Source of the DNA: Ficedula albicollis
Taxonomy: Eukaryota > Chordata > Aves > Passeriformes > Muscicapidae
Direction of reading: 5' to 3'
Assembly (NCBI RefSeq): GCF_000247815.1
Contig: NC_021677.1
Location: forward strand, 11,640,803-11,704,802
Length of the DNA stretch: 64,000 bases
Positions 24,125 to 38,771 of the stretch are shown in pieces; position 1 is the stretch's first letter, and each line of letters begins with the position of its first letter. The notes below the pieces were generated by a model. It worked only from the letters and a program-made list of their open reading frames with translations, ran no database searches and had not been told where the DNA came from. The position numbers and the translations under genes were made by a program.

Positions 24125-26888
24125 GTACAATGTTAACTTATTTCTCATAAAGATGTTTCTGAGAGTGTTATGCTTCACTGGGGCAGCAGAAACTGTGGAT
24201 TACTGTTCTTCAAGAGAAGGTGAAATACTTGGGTAATGTAGACATGATGGTATTTCAGTTTGTTGAATGGTTTAGGAAGTGAAATAAGTCAGCCAAATGC
24301 AGCCTTGGGAGGCAGTCAGCACCTGTGTGTTCTCTGCCTTGCTGTGCTACCTGCACTGAGAACCAGATTTTTTATCATCATGTTCATAATAATCCTGCTG
24401 TCAGCTGATGGGCTGGAAATGAGAGACAGATATGTCAATGGTTAAGAACTGTCAACATGATAGGGCAGTGGAAGTGGCTGAAATGGCTCCTGGTTGCACG
24501 AGGGGAAGTTTTGCCAGTAGAGATTAAAAAAGTATTGAATAATCTTGTAAGACATGGAGCAATGAAACAGTTGTGTCTTGCTATGTTTAAGGATTAATTT
24601 GGCTTGGAAGTAACGCAGGGAGAGCCTAATCTTTCAAAGGAGACCATGTGCCTTGTCTTGTTTTGCTGTAGGACAAAAGCTGGGAGCTGACGAGAGCAGT
24701 TTAAGTCAGAGGTCAGTGCTGGCACAGGAATGAACGTGTATGAATCAAGCATGGATAAAATGGCCTGTAAATAAGATGATTTTTAATCCTCAGAACAGCC
24801 TTAGTGAGCTGCCACAAATAACTGGAGCAATTTGAAGATGAAACTGGTATATTTGAGAAAGGGTTTTCATCATGTCCTTTGCTGTGAGAGGGAAAAGGGT
24901 ACTCCCTGGCCCAGGGGGTCACTCACATACATGAGCTCCTAACCCAGGGCTGTTGGGTGTGTTTCCTTCAAAATCCAGTTTTTGCACTTGGTTCCAAACT
25001 GGTGGCCTCCTGCTACCATCTGTCACCTGCATCAGGAGTAAATTGTGTCTTACTTTGTAAGACATAGAACGTGTGATTTGAAAGTTAATGCAGTATTTGT
25101 TCAGTGTATTTGCATTTTTGTGCTTGATGCTAGTAGAAGATACAGCCCTAGATTCCTCCTCTGTGGGCTATGATTCACCTTCATTATAAATATTTCACAT
25201 CAGCCTCATGCTTAATGATGCTGTTGGAAGTGAGAACATCTGGATTCTTTTACCAGGTGCTATAGCTGGATCTTACAAGTTGTACGCATTGCTTTTACTG
25301 TCTCTATTAAAAATTAAAACGGGGGAAATATGCCTAAATTCTTCTGAACAGCCAATCCTGAAATTACTCTATTAGATTATTGTATAATTCCCACTACTGC
25401 GATATTTGAATAACGCCCTGCAATATTCATGTGTACTTAGAGGAAATGATGTACTGAGGAGATAAAGGGTGTGTTCAAGGTTATGCAAGAAGTCTGAGGT
25501 GAAAGAAAGCCTGACTGTGCCTCTACACATCTGAACAGTGCACTGTCTACTGGGCTATTAGAAAGGCTGCCAACTCGCTTCTAAAAATACTTTTAAAAAT
25601 ACTTTATTTTGACATCATACTCTGGTCATCTGGCTCTTAGGGAATCATAATTTTGGTCCTTGAGATTCCTTTTGGCATTTTTGTGAATCCAGAAGACGTG
25701 GCTTCCTGCCTAACTACACCTTTCCTGTTCTTCATGCCTACGTCCTGGCTCTGTTTCCAAGCTCTATGCTGTGAGCAGCGTGGTGTCTGTCACAGAAATA
25801 TTTACACGTGCTGCCTGTGGTGTTTTGTCTGCCCTCAGTGTTCCCGTGCACCTTCTGATCAGTGACTACACTGAGTCTTCACAGAAAGGAGAGCAGGTGA
25901 TGCAGGGCTCAGTTCTGGGAGAGTTCTGGCTAACACCATCACGTGCTTGGGTGGATATTTGTGGGGGAAATATTATTCTGGGATATACCCCAAGGTCTAC
26001 CCATAAGCATATCAAAATTACTTTGTCAAATGTTGCAATTTGAGGCCAATATAAAATCTGTCTGTCAGGAAAGCTTCAATTTCTTCTGCATCTTCCCTTT
26101 TACGTTGCTCTAAACTCATTTTAAATTACTGAAAATACAGTTACTGACGTCTAAACGTGTCATTAAAAAGCTTTAAGAGCCTGCTGCTGACGATCTTGTT
26201 TTCTAAAATTTTATGTGGTTAGACTAATGACCTAGAACTTTCCACTCACGCTATGAAAGTGCCACGAATTTTATGTGGCGGAGGCTGAAGGCTGGGGCAC
26301 AGCTCCTTGCAGGGGGTGCTGAGAACCCCTGGAGAAACTGGGCTCATTACAGCTGTGATGGTATTAGGAGGGGATGGTAATCAGACGGGGGTGGGTTTAT
26401 TATGTTAGCATCGGTTTCTGCAGATAGGTGTAGCTCAAATCCTGTAACACAAACCAAAGTCTTTTAAACCCTGCTCTTCCAGCAATTCATTTAACAAGGA
26501 GAAGTGCTTTGAAATTAGTCCTTGGATATCGTGTCTTCAATTTACGTCCTCAGTGCAGTTAGCACTTAATATATCCCTTTCAGAAGCAGATTGTCACTGC
26601 AAAGTGTCTGTACACAGTCTGTCTAATTCATCCACAGAGGTCCCACTGCATTTCAATTGTGTCTTTTTTGTTGCTTTTAGGAGCAAAGCTTGGGTTGCTG
26701 CACATTCTTGCCACCTTTTTCCACTTCACTGAAATCATTCACTTGATTTAAAAAACCCTACACAACTAAATTGATTCAGTAAATCCCTTTTTCATGTACA
26801 GTAAGTGGTTTGGTGTAAGGCACAGAAATCTTTCTACTTTTACACTTCCTTTCATTTCATACAATTGTCCTTAGAAAAGTAAGTCTAT
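24125..26888. other. Unique non-coding sequence
   Basis: No gene or interspersed repeat is recognised. Open frames of up to 90 codons near 25650-26040 have no recognisable domains. Confidence 0.5.
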
Positions 26889-27490
<602 letters not shown>

Positions 27491-27735
27491 AGTTAGAAGG
27501 AAAAAGTTTTAACTAGCTTTTTTGTCAAGCTTCAAACAATGCTTTCTCTGATTCTGACTTTCTCTTTCTGACCAGTGTCTGTTTACAGTCACTCATCATT
27601 AACTATACATATTTATCAGGGTTTGCAGCCACTGCTGGCCTATTTGATACTCCTCTTTTTAAACAAAAACATCCTCAGAAATTGATACGGTAGCCAAAAT
27701 GATATTCATAAAAAATTTAAGAAAGAGCTCTCAGC

Positions 27736-27738
<3 letters not shown>

Positions 27739-27770
<32 letters not shown>

Positions 27771-27771
27771 A

Positions 27772-27813
<42 letters not shown>

Positions 27814-27824
27814 AAAAAAAAAAA
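27739..27824. repeat. A30-GGAAA-C30-A21 homopolymer block
   Basis: An A run (27739-27768), then ggaaa, then exactly 30 C (27774-27803), then 21 A (27804-27824), followed by gaggaag. It resembles the A-C-A block near 22405 and is probably another badly resolved A homopolymer with C filler, though the ggaaa interruption leaves some doubt. Confidence 0.75.
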
Positions 27825-30387
27825 GAGGAAGAAATTTTTTTGAAGGAGCTGAAAAGAAAAAGGTCTTGGAATTACAAGCAGTTAGACTTGGTTTTTTTGC
27901 GTAATGACTCCTGGTATCCCACTGTGAGAAGACTTTCCCCAGCTTCTCGTCTGCATTCTTCCTCGTTCCCTGCGGGAGAATGAGTTGGATTTGTCTGCCA
28001 TATTCACAGCAATCGAGGTGATCCAGGTTGAAAGAAAATCAATAAGATGTGTCCATTTATGCCTCACAAAGGAAGAAAGGTCTAAAGAACAGACATGGGA
28101 CGTGATTCAAGCACTAGAGACTTAATAAGACTTCTACTTGTGTTTGAAGGGGATGGTAATTTATATTTTACTTTGAACTTTTTTTATGCTTCATAACTAT
28201 TGGGATTCGGGCTGACATGGGAAGCAAGGAAAAGAAGGTTTGATGCTGTCTTAGAAGACCTAACCCATTTGGGAAGGCCATGCTCAAAAGTTCAAAAAAT
28301 TTTGTTTTAGAAAAGATTAAAGCGACATCATATCATCGTACTGATTTATCGCTATTGATAAAACTGGTTTAAAGTATTTTGGATTGGGGTACAAAAAAAA
28401 AAAAAAAAAAGTCTTTCTTCGAGAACAGCTGCAAGTTTCTCATTATTGGCAGTCTTTTCTGCGTGTTTGATATAATTTTGCTTAGAAATAGAGGAGCAGC
28501 CATAATAGGTACCCTGGTGCCACTTGAAGCTTTGTCAGGGCAGCTCCCCGAAAGTGGTTGTTGCTCTGCTCGATGTCTGTCACGTTGGCCACCAGGGTCC
28601 TGCTGTCCCAAGGGGGTGCTCTGTCAGCCCTCAGCAAAAATACTCCCTGCTTGAGCCTCTGCTGTTTTTTCAGGCCAATCTTGTGGTGTACTTTTGCAAG
28701 TGAGATGTAAGCATGCTCTTATTCAGCAGGAATTGGGACCTGTGGGAGTTTCAGAAAAGAAGCCCCAAAAACTTAAAATAAACCAAGGCAGGCTGCAGGC
28801 GTTGGGTCTCGTTATTGCAATCTTTTTGTTTTGCTGTAAAAAGACAAAAGTGAAAGCAAGCCTTCCTACCAAAGGAGTAAATGGCCTCAAAAATTATGTC
28901 TCAGCCAGCCATGGAATAAAAGCTTGATGATCTATGAGGTAGAGTGATTGCAAGGTGGAAGAGGAAATATTCTTTCTTTTTCTTCTCTTCCAAATATCTT
29001 GGCTATGCATTCCCATCAAAATGAAGGCTGACACTGAATAGGCCCCAGATGGAAGATCTGAAATGAAGATGGTGTATCCAAGAAAAGAGAATTCACATTT
29101 CTGGAGTCTTGATTCTTCTTCCTCAGTAGCCCTTTAAGAAAGTTTCAATTATAAGAGATAGTTCCAAGAAGAAAATTGTGCTTAGTGCATTACATAGGAT
29201 AAAGTTAAAGATGTAAAGAGGATAGAGACAGATTTAGAGCCATACTTAAAAGGTATGCAGAGGTTTATCATTACTAAAACCACCATTTTTTTTCCGAATC
29301 AGCCCCTTTTCACAGAATCTTTGACAGATTTTTTCAGTTTTATCCAACTTTGAGTCTTTTCAAAAGAAATTGAAAAGTGAGTTTGAGAGACATTCAGGCT
29401 ATTAATGGATTTTTTTAAAGCTTAATTGGTATCAAACAAGATTTTAGTGAACACAGCCAAGTGTGCCCGTTGCATCATTAAATGAGCAAAGCTAGCATTT
29501 AACTGAGATAGACTCACACCACTGTCCTTCACTTTCAAGAACTGTACTTAAATGGGGTGAGATCAGAATATCAAAGCAGTTCATGTAAGGTGCAGTCACA
29601 ATCTTTTTTTTTTTTTTTTTTTGGAGGTTTCCTTCATATGTGTTTCAACACAGTGCTGTTCTGGAATGACCACTAATAAAAGAATAATAAATAAATAGAG
29701 ATGTGAACAAAGCAACTGTGCAAGAGTGAATGAAAACCCATGTGGGCCAGGATGCATTGCCTGAAAAGGAAATGTAAAAATAAATCCCAGCACATTGGAA
29801 AGGGATTGGATGCAGCAGCCAACCAGCCCAACACACAGAAGTGAGGTTTTGCAGTTTACAGGCAGCCCTTTTGCCTTAGAGGATCTGAGAAGTGTTTTAG
29901 TATCTCGTTTACATGACAAAGGAGGTACAAAATCAGCTTTGCAACCAGGGGACTACACAAGCCTGCTATGGGGAGAGGTGCTGAGAGCAAAGATTGTTCT
30001 CCAGACCGCTGTGACAGCAGCCAGAAAATGCTGTATCTCAGCCAGGTGTTGCATGGCCACTCTGGGCTGGCACGGCGCTGCTCTCAGATGCCTGTCGCCT
30101 CTTTGGCTAACCCCAAACAAATGTAAATAGCTGCTCTGCTTCTTCAGAAAGGCCCACCAGACAGCCCCACGAGTTTCTTGGCTCCTTGTCCTGCTCTGCC
30201 TTTCATTTCCCAGGGGATGAAGTGGATGCCTCTGATACAAAGCCCCAGGGACAGTGAGAGGGAGCCTGAGGTTATTCCTATTGAGGGGTGTTTCTGTGCA
30301 GCCCTTTCCGGAGCTCTCGGCCAAAGTGCTGTGGGTTTGCTGGACCACCCTTGCTTGTTGTGCTGCTTTTCACTCTTCCTGCTGCAG
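27825..30387. other. Unique non-coding sequence
   Basis: Single-copy DNA with an A run at 28393-28410 and a T run near 29603-29622. No gene or known repeat is recognised. Part of 30000-30390 has more CpG than its surroundings. Confidence 0.45.
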
Positions 30388-30511
30388 CTGGCCTCGGATT
30401 CCACGCAGGAAACTCTTTGTGAAGAGGAGCTAACTTGTGGTGTGAACGAGCAACTGAAGGAACTGATGATTCGGGGTCTGCAAATTGTGTATTTCTGTGA
30501 GCTGTTAACAG
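30388..30511 (+). other. Candidate 124-bp internal exon, unrecognised gene
   Basis: A pyrimidine-rich tract ending tgctgcag precedes an open segment, which is followed by a good donor (aacag/gtagag). In the open frame the segment reads LASDSTQETLCEEELTCGVN and then EQLKELMIRGLQIVYFCELL. The codons look plausible, and at least three CpGs sit in codons (TCG, ACG, CGG) in otherwise CpG-poor DNA. The length leaves phase 1. I do not recognise the peptide, no partner exon was found, and splice-like matches of this quality occur by chance in a 64-kb window. Confidence 0.25.
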
Positions 30512-33500
30512 GTAGAGGAAATCTCAACAGTCCTACCTGTTGGAGAGAAGGACTCCTGAAGTGGCATTAGAGGAGGTTTTGCACCAGAAAGGGGAGTGGT
30601 GCCACCAGTTCAGCATTACTGGTAAAAGCTGGGAATCTGGAAGCTCCAACACAATTCTATGAACAGATTTAAGTGTATTAAGTGTTCTGGGCATTTCATT
30701 TTCTGTTAGTAATATTGAAGGGAAGGAAACAGCAGTACTCTGAAAGGACAGAGCTCTGTGCTGCAGCAAAGTTCAGGCCAGGCTGGTGCTTTACTTGGGA
30801 ATGGAAAAGCACCTTCCCTTAACTGTGCACAGCCCCTGCAAAGAGCCAGCCAGCAGTGGTCTCTGCTCTCAGGGACTGCATCTGCTGCCAAATGTCTCTG
30901 TTTCTGAAAAGTTTACCAGAGGGAACGGGGTGGGTAGGACAATGCCACTGCTGTAGCATCTCCAGGTGAGCTGGCAGCCCTGGCTGAGCACACCTAGACT
31001 GTAGGGATGCAAGGTGTCCTCAGCTGAGGAGATGCTCCAAATGTCTCCCAAGAATCAGATATTTTTGGGGCAGTGCAGGGTTTGCCATGCTGAGGTCCTG
31101 CCCCACAGACAGAGCTCCCTGTTGCCACTAGCAATGCAAAAAAGGAAAGATGGAAGCAGATTCAAAAAAGCATGCACACAAGGAAAAGCAGGTTCATTCC
31201 CTGCCCAGGCATTCTCAGCTTCCATTGAAAGCTGGCTCCAGTTCCCTGCGGAAACCCTTGTAGGGTATTCACAGCTGTGGGACTCTCTTCATGGTGATCC
31301 CGGCTGTTTAGTTCGTTCTGAAGGAAAAATTCTGAAGGAAAATGCAATGCTTGGGTTTCCTTGCTGTATTTCTTGACTTGGTGCAGCATTTCTTCCCAAA
31401 AGTTGCAAAAACTTTACTGAATAATGACCAATGGGAGATATTAAAAAAAAAATAAAACCCCAGGCCCCAAACCCCCCAATCTTGAAGTAAGTGAGCTCAG
31501 TTCTCCTTCACAGAGGAACTGTGAGAATTATTCTTCTTTATTAAAAAGAAATTCTCATTGGAATGCAAATTTTGATTTTGATTATCTGTCACGGCCTGCT
31601 TTGAAGTTTTTCAGACAAAAATAAATATCTCCATAACAGAGAGGATTATAGTAGTCTTGTTTAGAATCATCTGACTAAGAGTGACATCTAATCTCAGAAT
31701 ATATAAGGTTTTGAGGCCACAGAGACTTTGAAAGAGCTTGACTCTCTTATGTTTTGTAAATTTTCTATAAATGGTTTAATAAGGTTTTTAGTTCAGCCCA
31801 AAAAAAACAAGAACTAAAACATTTCCATCAACCATATTGTTGAAGGAATATAAAAGAGACATAATTCAATTTAAATAAAGCTGTAGCCAGGTTATATCAT
31901 CCTTATCTCAGTAAAAAGTATTTTCTTTTACAATCCCAAATAAATAAATAAATAAATATCTGTGACTCGGCTTTGAAGGCTTCGCTTGGATAAATCAGGT
32001 TTTGGCAGCTCTGTAATTCATGAAACAATACCTCCAGCTCCACTGGAATGGGAGTGGGATGTTTCAAGCTTTATGATTCTCTTCAATTCTGGAGCGTTAA
32101 TGGGGCTATTTGTAAAGAAAGAAATATAATGAGTTATCACAAAACACAGCAAGGACTCTAGAAAGGGGCAGCCTCCCATCCATCACCCATTCTAGCGTAC
32201 TCACAAAAGAACAGGGCGAGAAATCTTGTGAGGACGGTGGGGAATTTTGCTTCTGCTCTAACCTGACTTTCACAAATTGTGATGGGCCTGGAACATTATT
32301 TTCTTTGCAAAATGACCCCAACCCGATCCTAAATTCAAAGTGTGAGAGTGTGTGACACAGGTTTTTGTGGAGATTTTTTTTCCTACTTCTTCTACTTTAC
32401 ACTTTGAGAAGACATTTTCTTAATTAAGATTTATTTATGAAAATAAAAGTATTATGCTATTTTTATCTGATGTAGTGGCTAATTCAGGATGCTGACATTG
32501 CCATATTTCTGTGATGCCTTCTGGTAGGGCTATTAGTAAAGTTACCTGTCATTTCCCTTCTCCTCTATTTTGGAAGTTTATTACTAAGCCTTGAAAAGTT
32601 CTTATAGGTTCACACTGCCATATGAGTTGGGAATTTGAGAGCAATTTTATTTTGAACCTTTTTAAACAAAAGGCAAACCTACACTGAGCTGTGGTTTTGG
32701 TATTCTTTTTTAATTTTAAGTGATGGAAGCACGAGCAGAACCAAAATCTTATCTGGCGTGTGCTGTGATGTATCTGCAGCCCTGTCCTCTCTCATCACAC
32801 TCAGAATCCCTAATGAACCCAAAGAAGGTTTTGAGTGAATATGGTTTTTAAGGAGGACTGCAGGTTTTGCCCCAAAGATAATGAGATAATTAATGTATTT
32901 CAGAGACGGTGAACAGCTCGGAGTAATGAAATGAAACACGCATACCAAAACAAAGGGCACAGCAGGAAATAGTCTGAAGTACATGATAATCAATTTTCAC
33001 ATTATAAGCTTTTACATCTCTCCTTCCATATATCCCATTATAACAGGGCCTGTTGCTTATTAAAAAGGAAATTGAGATGTCACTAGCTGTGGAAGAGCAG
33101 ATCCTCAGGCAGTAGAAATCAGTCTACTGCACTGAAGTCAGTCATGCCAGCTGTGGATCTGACTCAGGATCCTTTTGGTGTGATAAATCAGTTTTAATCT
33201 GCAATCTAGAAGTTTGTTTCACTCTTAAAACTTGATGTTTTGAAGGCTGGAGGACTGAGGGAGGATTTTTGAGTTTTATTATGTAGATGTTCAGAAATTA
33301 AGAAGAACAGCAGAAATTAAGAAGAGCAGAGTGTCCCACCTTCTTCTAATGCTCAGGGAGTGATGCTGGAGTGGGACCCCTCCAGAGGACCTTATTTACA
33401 CACTCTACACTGCCCTCCCCATAGGAACAGCTCCTTCAGTCGTGTATTTCCAGAGCCTAGGAGTGTCTGGGTTGGTACCATCTGGCAGACATTGGCAAGG

Positions 33501-36500
33501 GAAAAAAGACCTTATAGTTCTCTCAGCTTGCCTGTGGGAGAAATTGTCTGTTACATACAAGGAAGTACATGAGGGAGATATTGTTTTTGCATCTGAAGTG
33601 TTTTTTCCATCTGAGCATGGTAAAAACTTGTGAATTTCTTGCAGAGTCCAACGTCCTAAATATATGCACTAAGCCCTTTATAGAAAATGTAGCTCAAAGA
33701 CTTTTACTGCAGCATCTCTCTGTGTGAGATTCTCTGAGCTGGTGCCCCTTCTCCCTGCCTCAGTAGCTTCTCCCCAGGTTAAACCAGGAAGCAGAGGGAG
33801 GCATTAAACCACTTACAGCAATGCCAAGGTGTCCTGAAGAGTTCTAACATTTCAATAACAGATGTGACCCTGTGCAGTGTATCTGGATTGTCTTGTTCTA
33901 ACCTTGCTTGCTTGTCCTCCCAGCATTCACAACAACTTTGTCCTCCCTCTTCTGTCATGCAACAGGCACAGCCAAGCCATTGTAAAACTTTCCAGTGCTT
34001 GCAGGACAGTGCTGAGGCTTTTGCTGCCCAGGGTGTGATTAGGTGGCGTGCTCATTGATCTCCTGTCTCACAGAATTTCTGCAGATCTACAATCCTGACC
34101 TGTATATTTTCCAGTGATGAGTCCCGTGTGTTCTCCAATGAGAGAATTATTTTGAAACCCAGGCTTTATGGGATTATGCTCTCTTACAGAGTATAGGTAT
34201 ATCAAGCTGTACATGAGAAATGGCTTATGTGCTTTGACTCGTTAGCTATCCCCTTAACAATAATGAAAATAGCCTCAGCTGGCATTCTCCTGCTTCATGG
34301 CTTCACAGAAGTAAGGGAAATTCACACAGGAACTGGAAGGTTACAGCGAAGTATTGAGCATGCTGCATCGTTTTGAGACAGCACTTTTACCACGTGCCAT
34401 GAGACCAAAGGTGTGATAAAAACCAATGGCAAACACTTGGTTTCACAGCATCATGAAGCAGGACTCGAGGGGCCAGTGCACTGTAGTCTGTAGAGCTGCT
34501 GGCAATGAAGTTCCCTGAATGTTTGGAACTCTGCAGAAGGGTATTACCTGTCTTGCACAGCCACCAAGGTCTGCTGTTCTGGATGACCTAAACTGACTCT
34601 TCCTCCTTCAGAGCAGCAGCATGAGAACTCATCTCCCTTCTTGCCAGTGCCAAAAGGCTGCAGCTTGCAGAACTGAGAAAATACACAAGTTCTGAGCCTG
34701 TGGAGTATTGTACTCTATGTAGCTCATACCACCAGTCTTCATGCAGCAGCCTCTTATTTTTCCTTCAGGAAAAAGAACATTGACTTGCTAATGGCAATCA
34801 CCAAATTATTTACTGTCCATCTTTCCCTTCACAACTAAACAATGCATGCTGGAGGATTTTTGCAGTTCTGCTAGTGCTACCATACTCAGTATAACCAGCT
34901 AAGAGCAAATGCAGCTCTTAATTATTTTAGGGGCTTTCTTGTCCACAGCATGTCACTGACAATCTTCCTGATCAAGGTGAGAAGGATCTAGTCTTGTTAC
35001 AGTACTGGAAGGGTCTCAGAGCAATAGTGGATCCTCTCCTGTGTCAGAGGAAATGGTGGTGGCTCTGTTTGCCAGCAACCAGACTTTTAGAGGTAAATTT
35101 AAAGGGTCTAAAATGCTTCTGGCTGCAGTGGCAGAAAAGTGAGGCCATAGGCTGAGCCACCTGGTTGTACAGAGGAGCTGCTTGTAAAGCCCCATGGCCA
35201 ATGAAAGGAGATTGTTCAGGTGGCTTTGAGAAGGAGGCAGGCAGGATGGCTTTATACATTATACATTTCTCAGGCAGAGGAAGCATATTAAGTCTACTGA
35301 GGAGAGATTTCCAAGTTTTATCAGTGACTTGTATGTACATTTATATATATAAGGTGCAACTTCTTTCCCTGTCCCTTGCCTTGGGAGAAGTAATTTTTCT
35401 CCTTTTGCAAGTTTTGAGGTACTTTCAGGGCCATAGAGAAAAACCTTGTGGGATAAGAAATTCAGGCATTAAATGTAGAGGATATTCCACTCCCTTTGAT
35501 TTATGGGGACTAAAATGCAACTTCTGGCTGCAGCCAACATTTTGAGGCAATTGCATAGTACAGAGGGGAATAAGAAAGTGCTGTAGCTCTTTGCCCAAAT
35601 GCTGAGGGCTTGAAGCTTCTTAGAGATGCTGTGTAGGAGTCGAGTCTAAATCGTTTGGGACTTTTCCTTTCAGACTTTGATTGTCAGGGTTTTGGATCTG
35701 GCCTGCATTGTAGCCCTTCTGTTGTCTCTGCAGAGATCACAGCAACGCTCCCAAAGCCAAGGAACAGCCCTTTGGGGAATGTCCTGCTGTTTGGTGCCTT
35801 TCCAAACCATGCACAGCGACTGAAATGGCTTTTTTCCCCCAGCTCCTCTCAATGTGCCTCTGTCCCCTCCCACAGAGGGATGGATGGCACGGGTGAGCGT
35901 GTTTGAAGAGGTGTGTTAGATAAGGCGTGGGTGGGTCACTGAGCTCAGGCAAAGAGCAGCCCCCAGAGCTAGAGGCTGGGCACTGCTCTGGTTTGTCAGG
36001 GACCAGGTGAGTCCTGACACACACCAGGCTCAGACACAGCTCCACATCAAGGCTTGCCACCTCCCGAAATCTCAATCCATGATCTAGACAAGCAGCACTT
36101 AGTAAGTCTCATAGTCTGGGGGAGGATTTCATCCTGGTTACCCGTGTGTGCTCATTCCTTGCCCTTAGCTGCTCCTCAGAGGGGCAAAAGCTGCTCAGCA
36201 GCACCTGCCAGACTCTGAATGCTAAACAGGTGCTGCTGCTTCTCCCCTGCTCCCAGAACATTTGTACCCCTGTTGCATGTGTACACACAAAACAATCAGT
36301 GAGGGTGCTGTGGTGCACTCAGAAAGCAGAACCAGGAAAGGCTTTTCATCTCTAGGGAGGCAAAGGGAGGTGAGAAGGAGGAGCAGTGCATGGAGCTGGT
36401 TCCTGAGACATGGACAGTTTGCACCTCTCAAGGAATGACCAAATTGTTCTTCCTGTGGCAGCAAAGGCTGCATCTTTCCTGCAGTTTGGGGAGAAGTGGT

Positions 36501-37927
36501 GGCACCACTCAGCCTTCAGAGGGAGGAGGTCAGCTAGAAAAAGCCTGCTCAGGGTGCAAAATGGAAAAAATCCATCTGTCTGAGTAGCCTTAATAGGGTC
36601 TGGGGACCTGCCACTCTGTCAGACTAATTCTTGGCACAGGGCTGGTGTTGCCAAGAGCTCCGTTTTCCTTCTGTCTGTTGTTGCCAGGAGGATAGAGGAG
36701 AGATAAGGGCTGAGCAGGGCTCTGTGTAAATGGTCCTTCCTTAGAGTCTTTCAGTTTAGCTTTCACTGACTGAGGCCCCCAAAGTACTTAGCATGAGTAA
36801 AGTTTTCAAAAGCGTGAGTAATTTAGGAGATTAAAAGGCATTTTCAAAAGTGTCGACTTTTCAAAGTGCCTAATTTCCAGCGACTTTCAATGAGGTTTGG
36901 GAATCTGAAATCATCTGGTTGCTTCAGTGAATAGCACTGTTGATTGCAGAGTAATGCACCATCAGCTGGTGTCCTGCCTGTGTCAGAGGTCAGTGTGAGT
37001 GGCTCTGGGGAGGGTGTGCAAATCCCCTGGCTGAGCAATCCAGGGAATCCCTGCCCCTTCCCAGAGCACAGAGCTCTTCGGAGTTTCTGAGCTAATTGCA
37101 CGGGGAGACTGTGGGAGGAGTTCACTTAGGCTCCCTTTTAAACTGTGTTTGCAGCACGTTTTACTGGACCAAGCTTTGCTCTGTCCAATTTGCCGCCTTT
37201 TTTGCCTTTTCTTATTTTGTTGCATATAAATTTCACTCATGTCTTCTGTTTTGTGGCAGGGGGCTCTCCACATGTATGAATTTTTATTGCCATATAGAGA
37301 TATAATTTAAAGTATGAAAACTATGTAAAAATCATAGGTTTCCTGTGTTCGCCTTTGGAAGGGTCGTGTGAAGGACTAACCCAAAACCTTGCTGAAGTGC
37401 AGGCCCACAGAGGGAGAGATGCACAGGTTCAGGAGTAAGAAGGGCTCAGCATTTGCATTTGGATGCATTTCTTAGGGCTTCAGAGCTCTTTAGGCTCCCA
37501 AGTGCAGCAACTTCCAAGTTCAAAGCAGTGTGATTTTTGGCAGGTTTTTTTTCCCTAAGACTTCTTCAGGGCATGAAATATTCTGCCCTGAGTGCATGTA
37601 CATAACTCTGGTTGGCCTTAAAAGAAGCTACATGCCTACATCAAAGGAAGGATTTAGCCCATAATGGCTCATCATGAGCCTGACAGGCAAACACAACAGT
37701 GGAGAGCTCACAAGCCAAAGCTCCTGAGCTACGGGGACGGCAGCGTTCAGATCTCTGCCAATCAGCCACATTGCTGCTCTGATTTTCAGCGGTTTTCAAT
37801 TTTTGAAATTGTTTTAGTGGGGATCCAACCACGTGTTATCCATCTGGTAGAAGAAATGGTAGGGCTTGGGCAGAGGAGAGTGCGCCTTTAGCATCTTATG
37901 TGGGAGTAAACCAGGGTCAAATTAAAT
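30512..37927. other. Unique non-coding sequence
   Basis: No gene or interspersed repeat is recognised. It includes a short AAAT repeat at about 31940-31960 and a ~19-bp direct repeat at 33291-33330. The many short frames on both strands overlap and show no family features. Confidence 0.45.
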
Positions 37928-38771
<844 letters not shown>

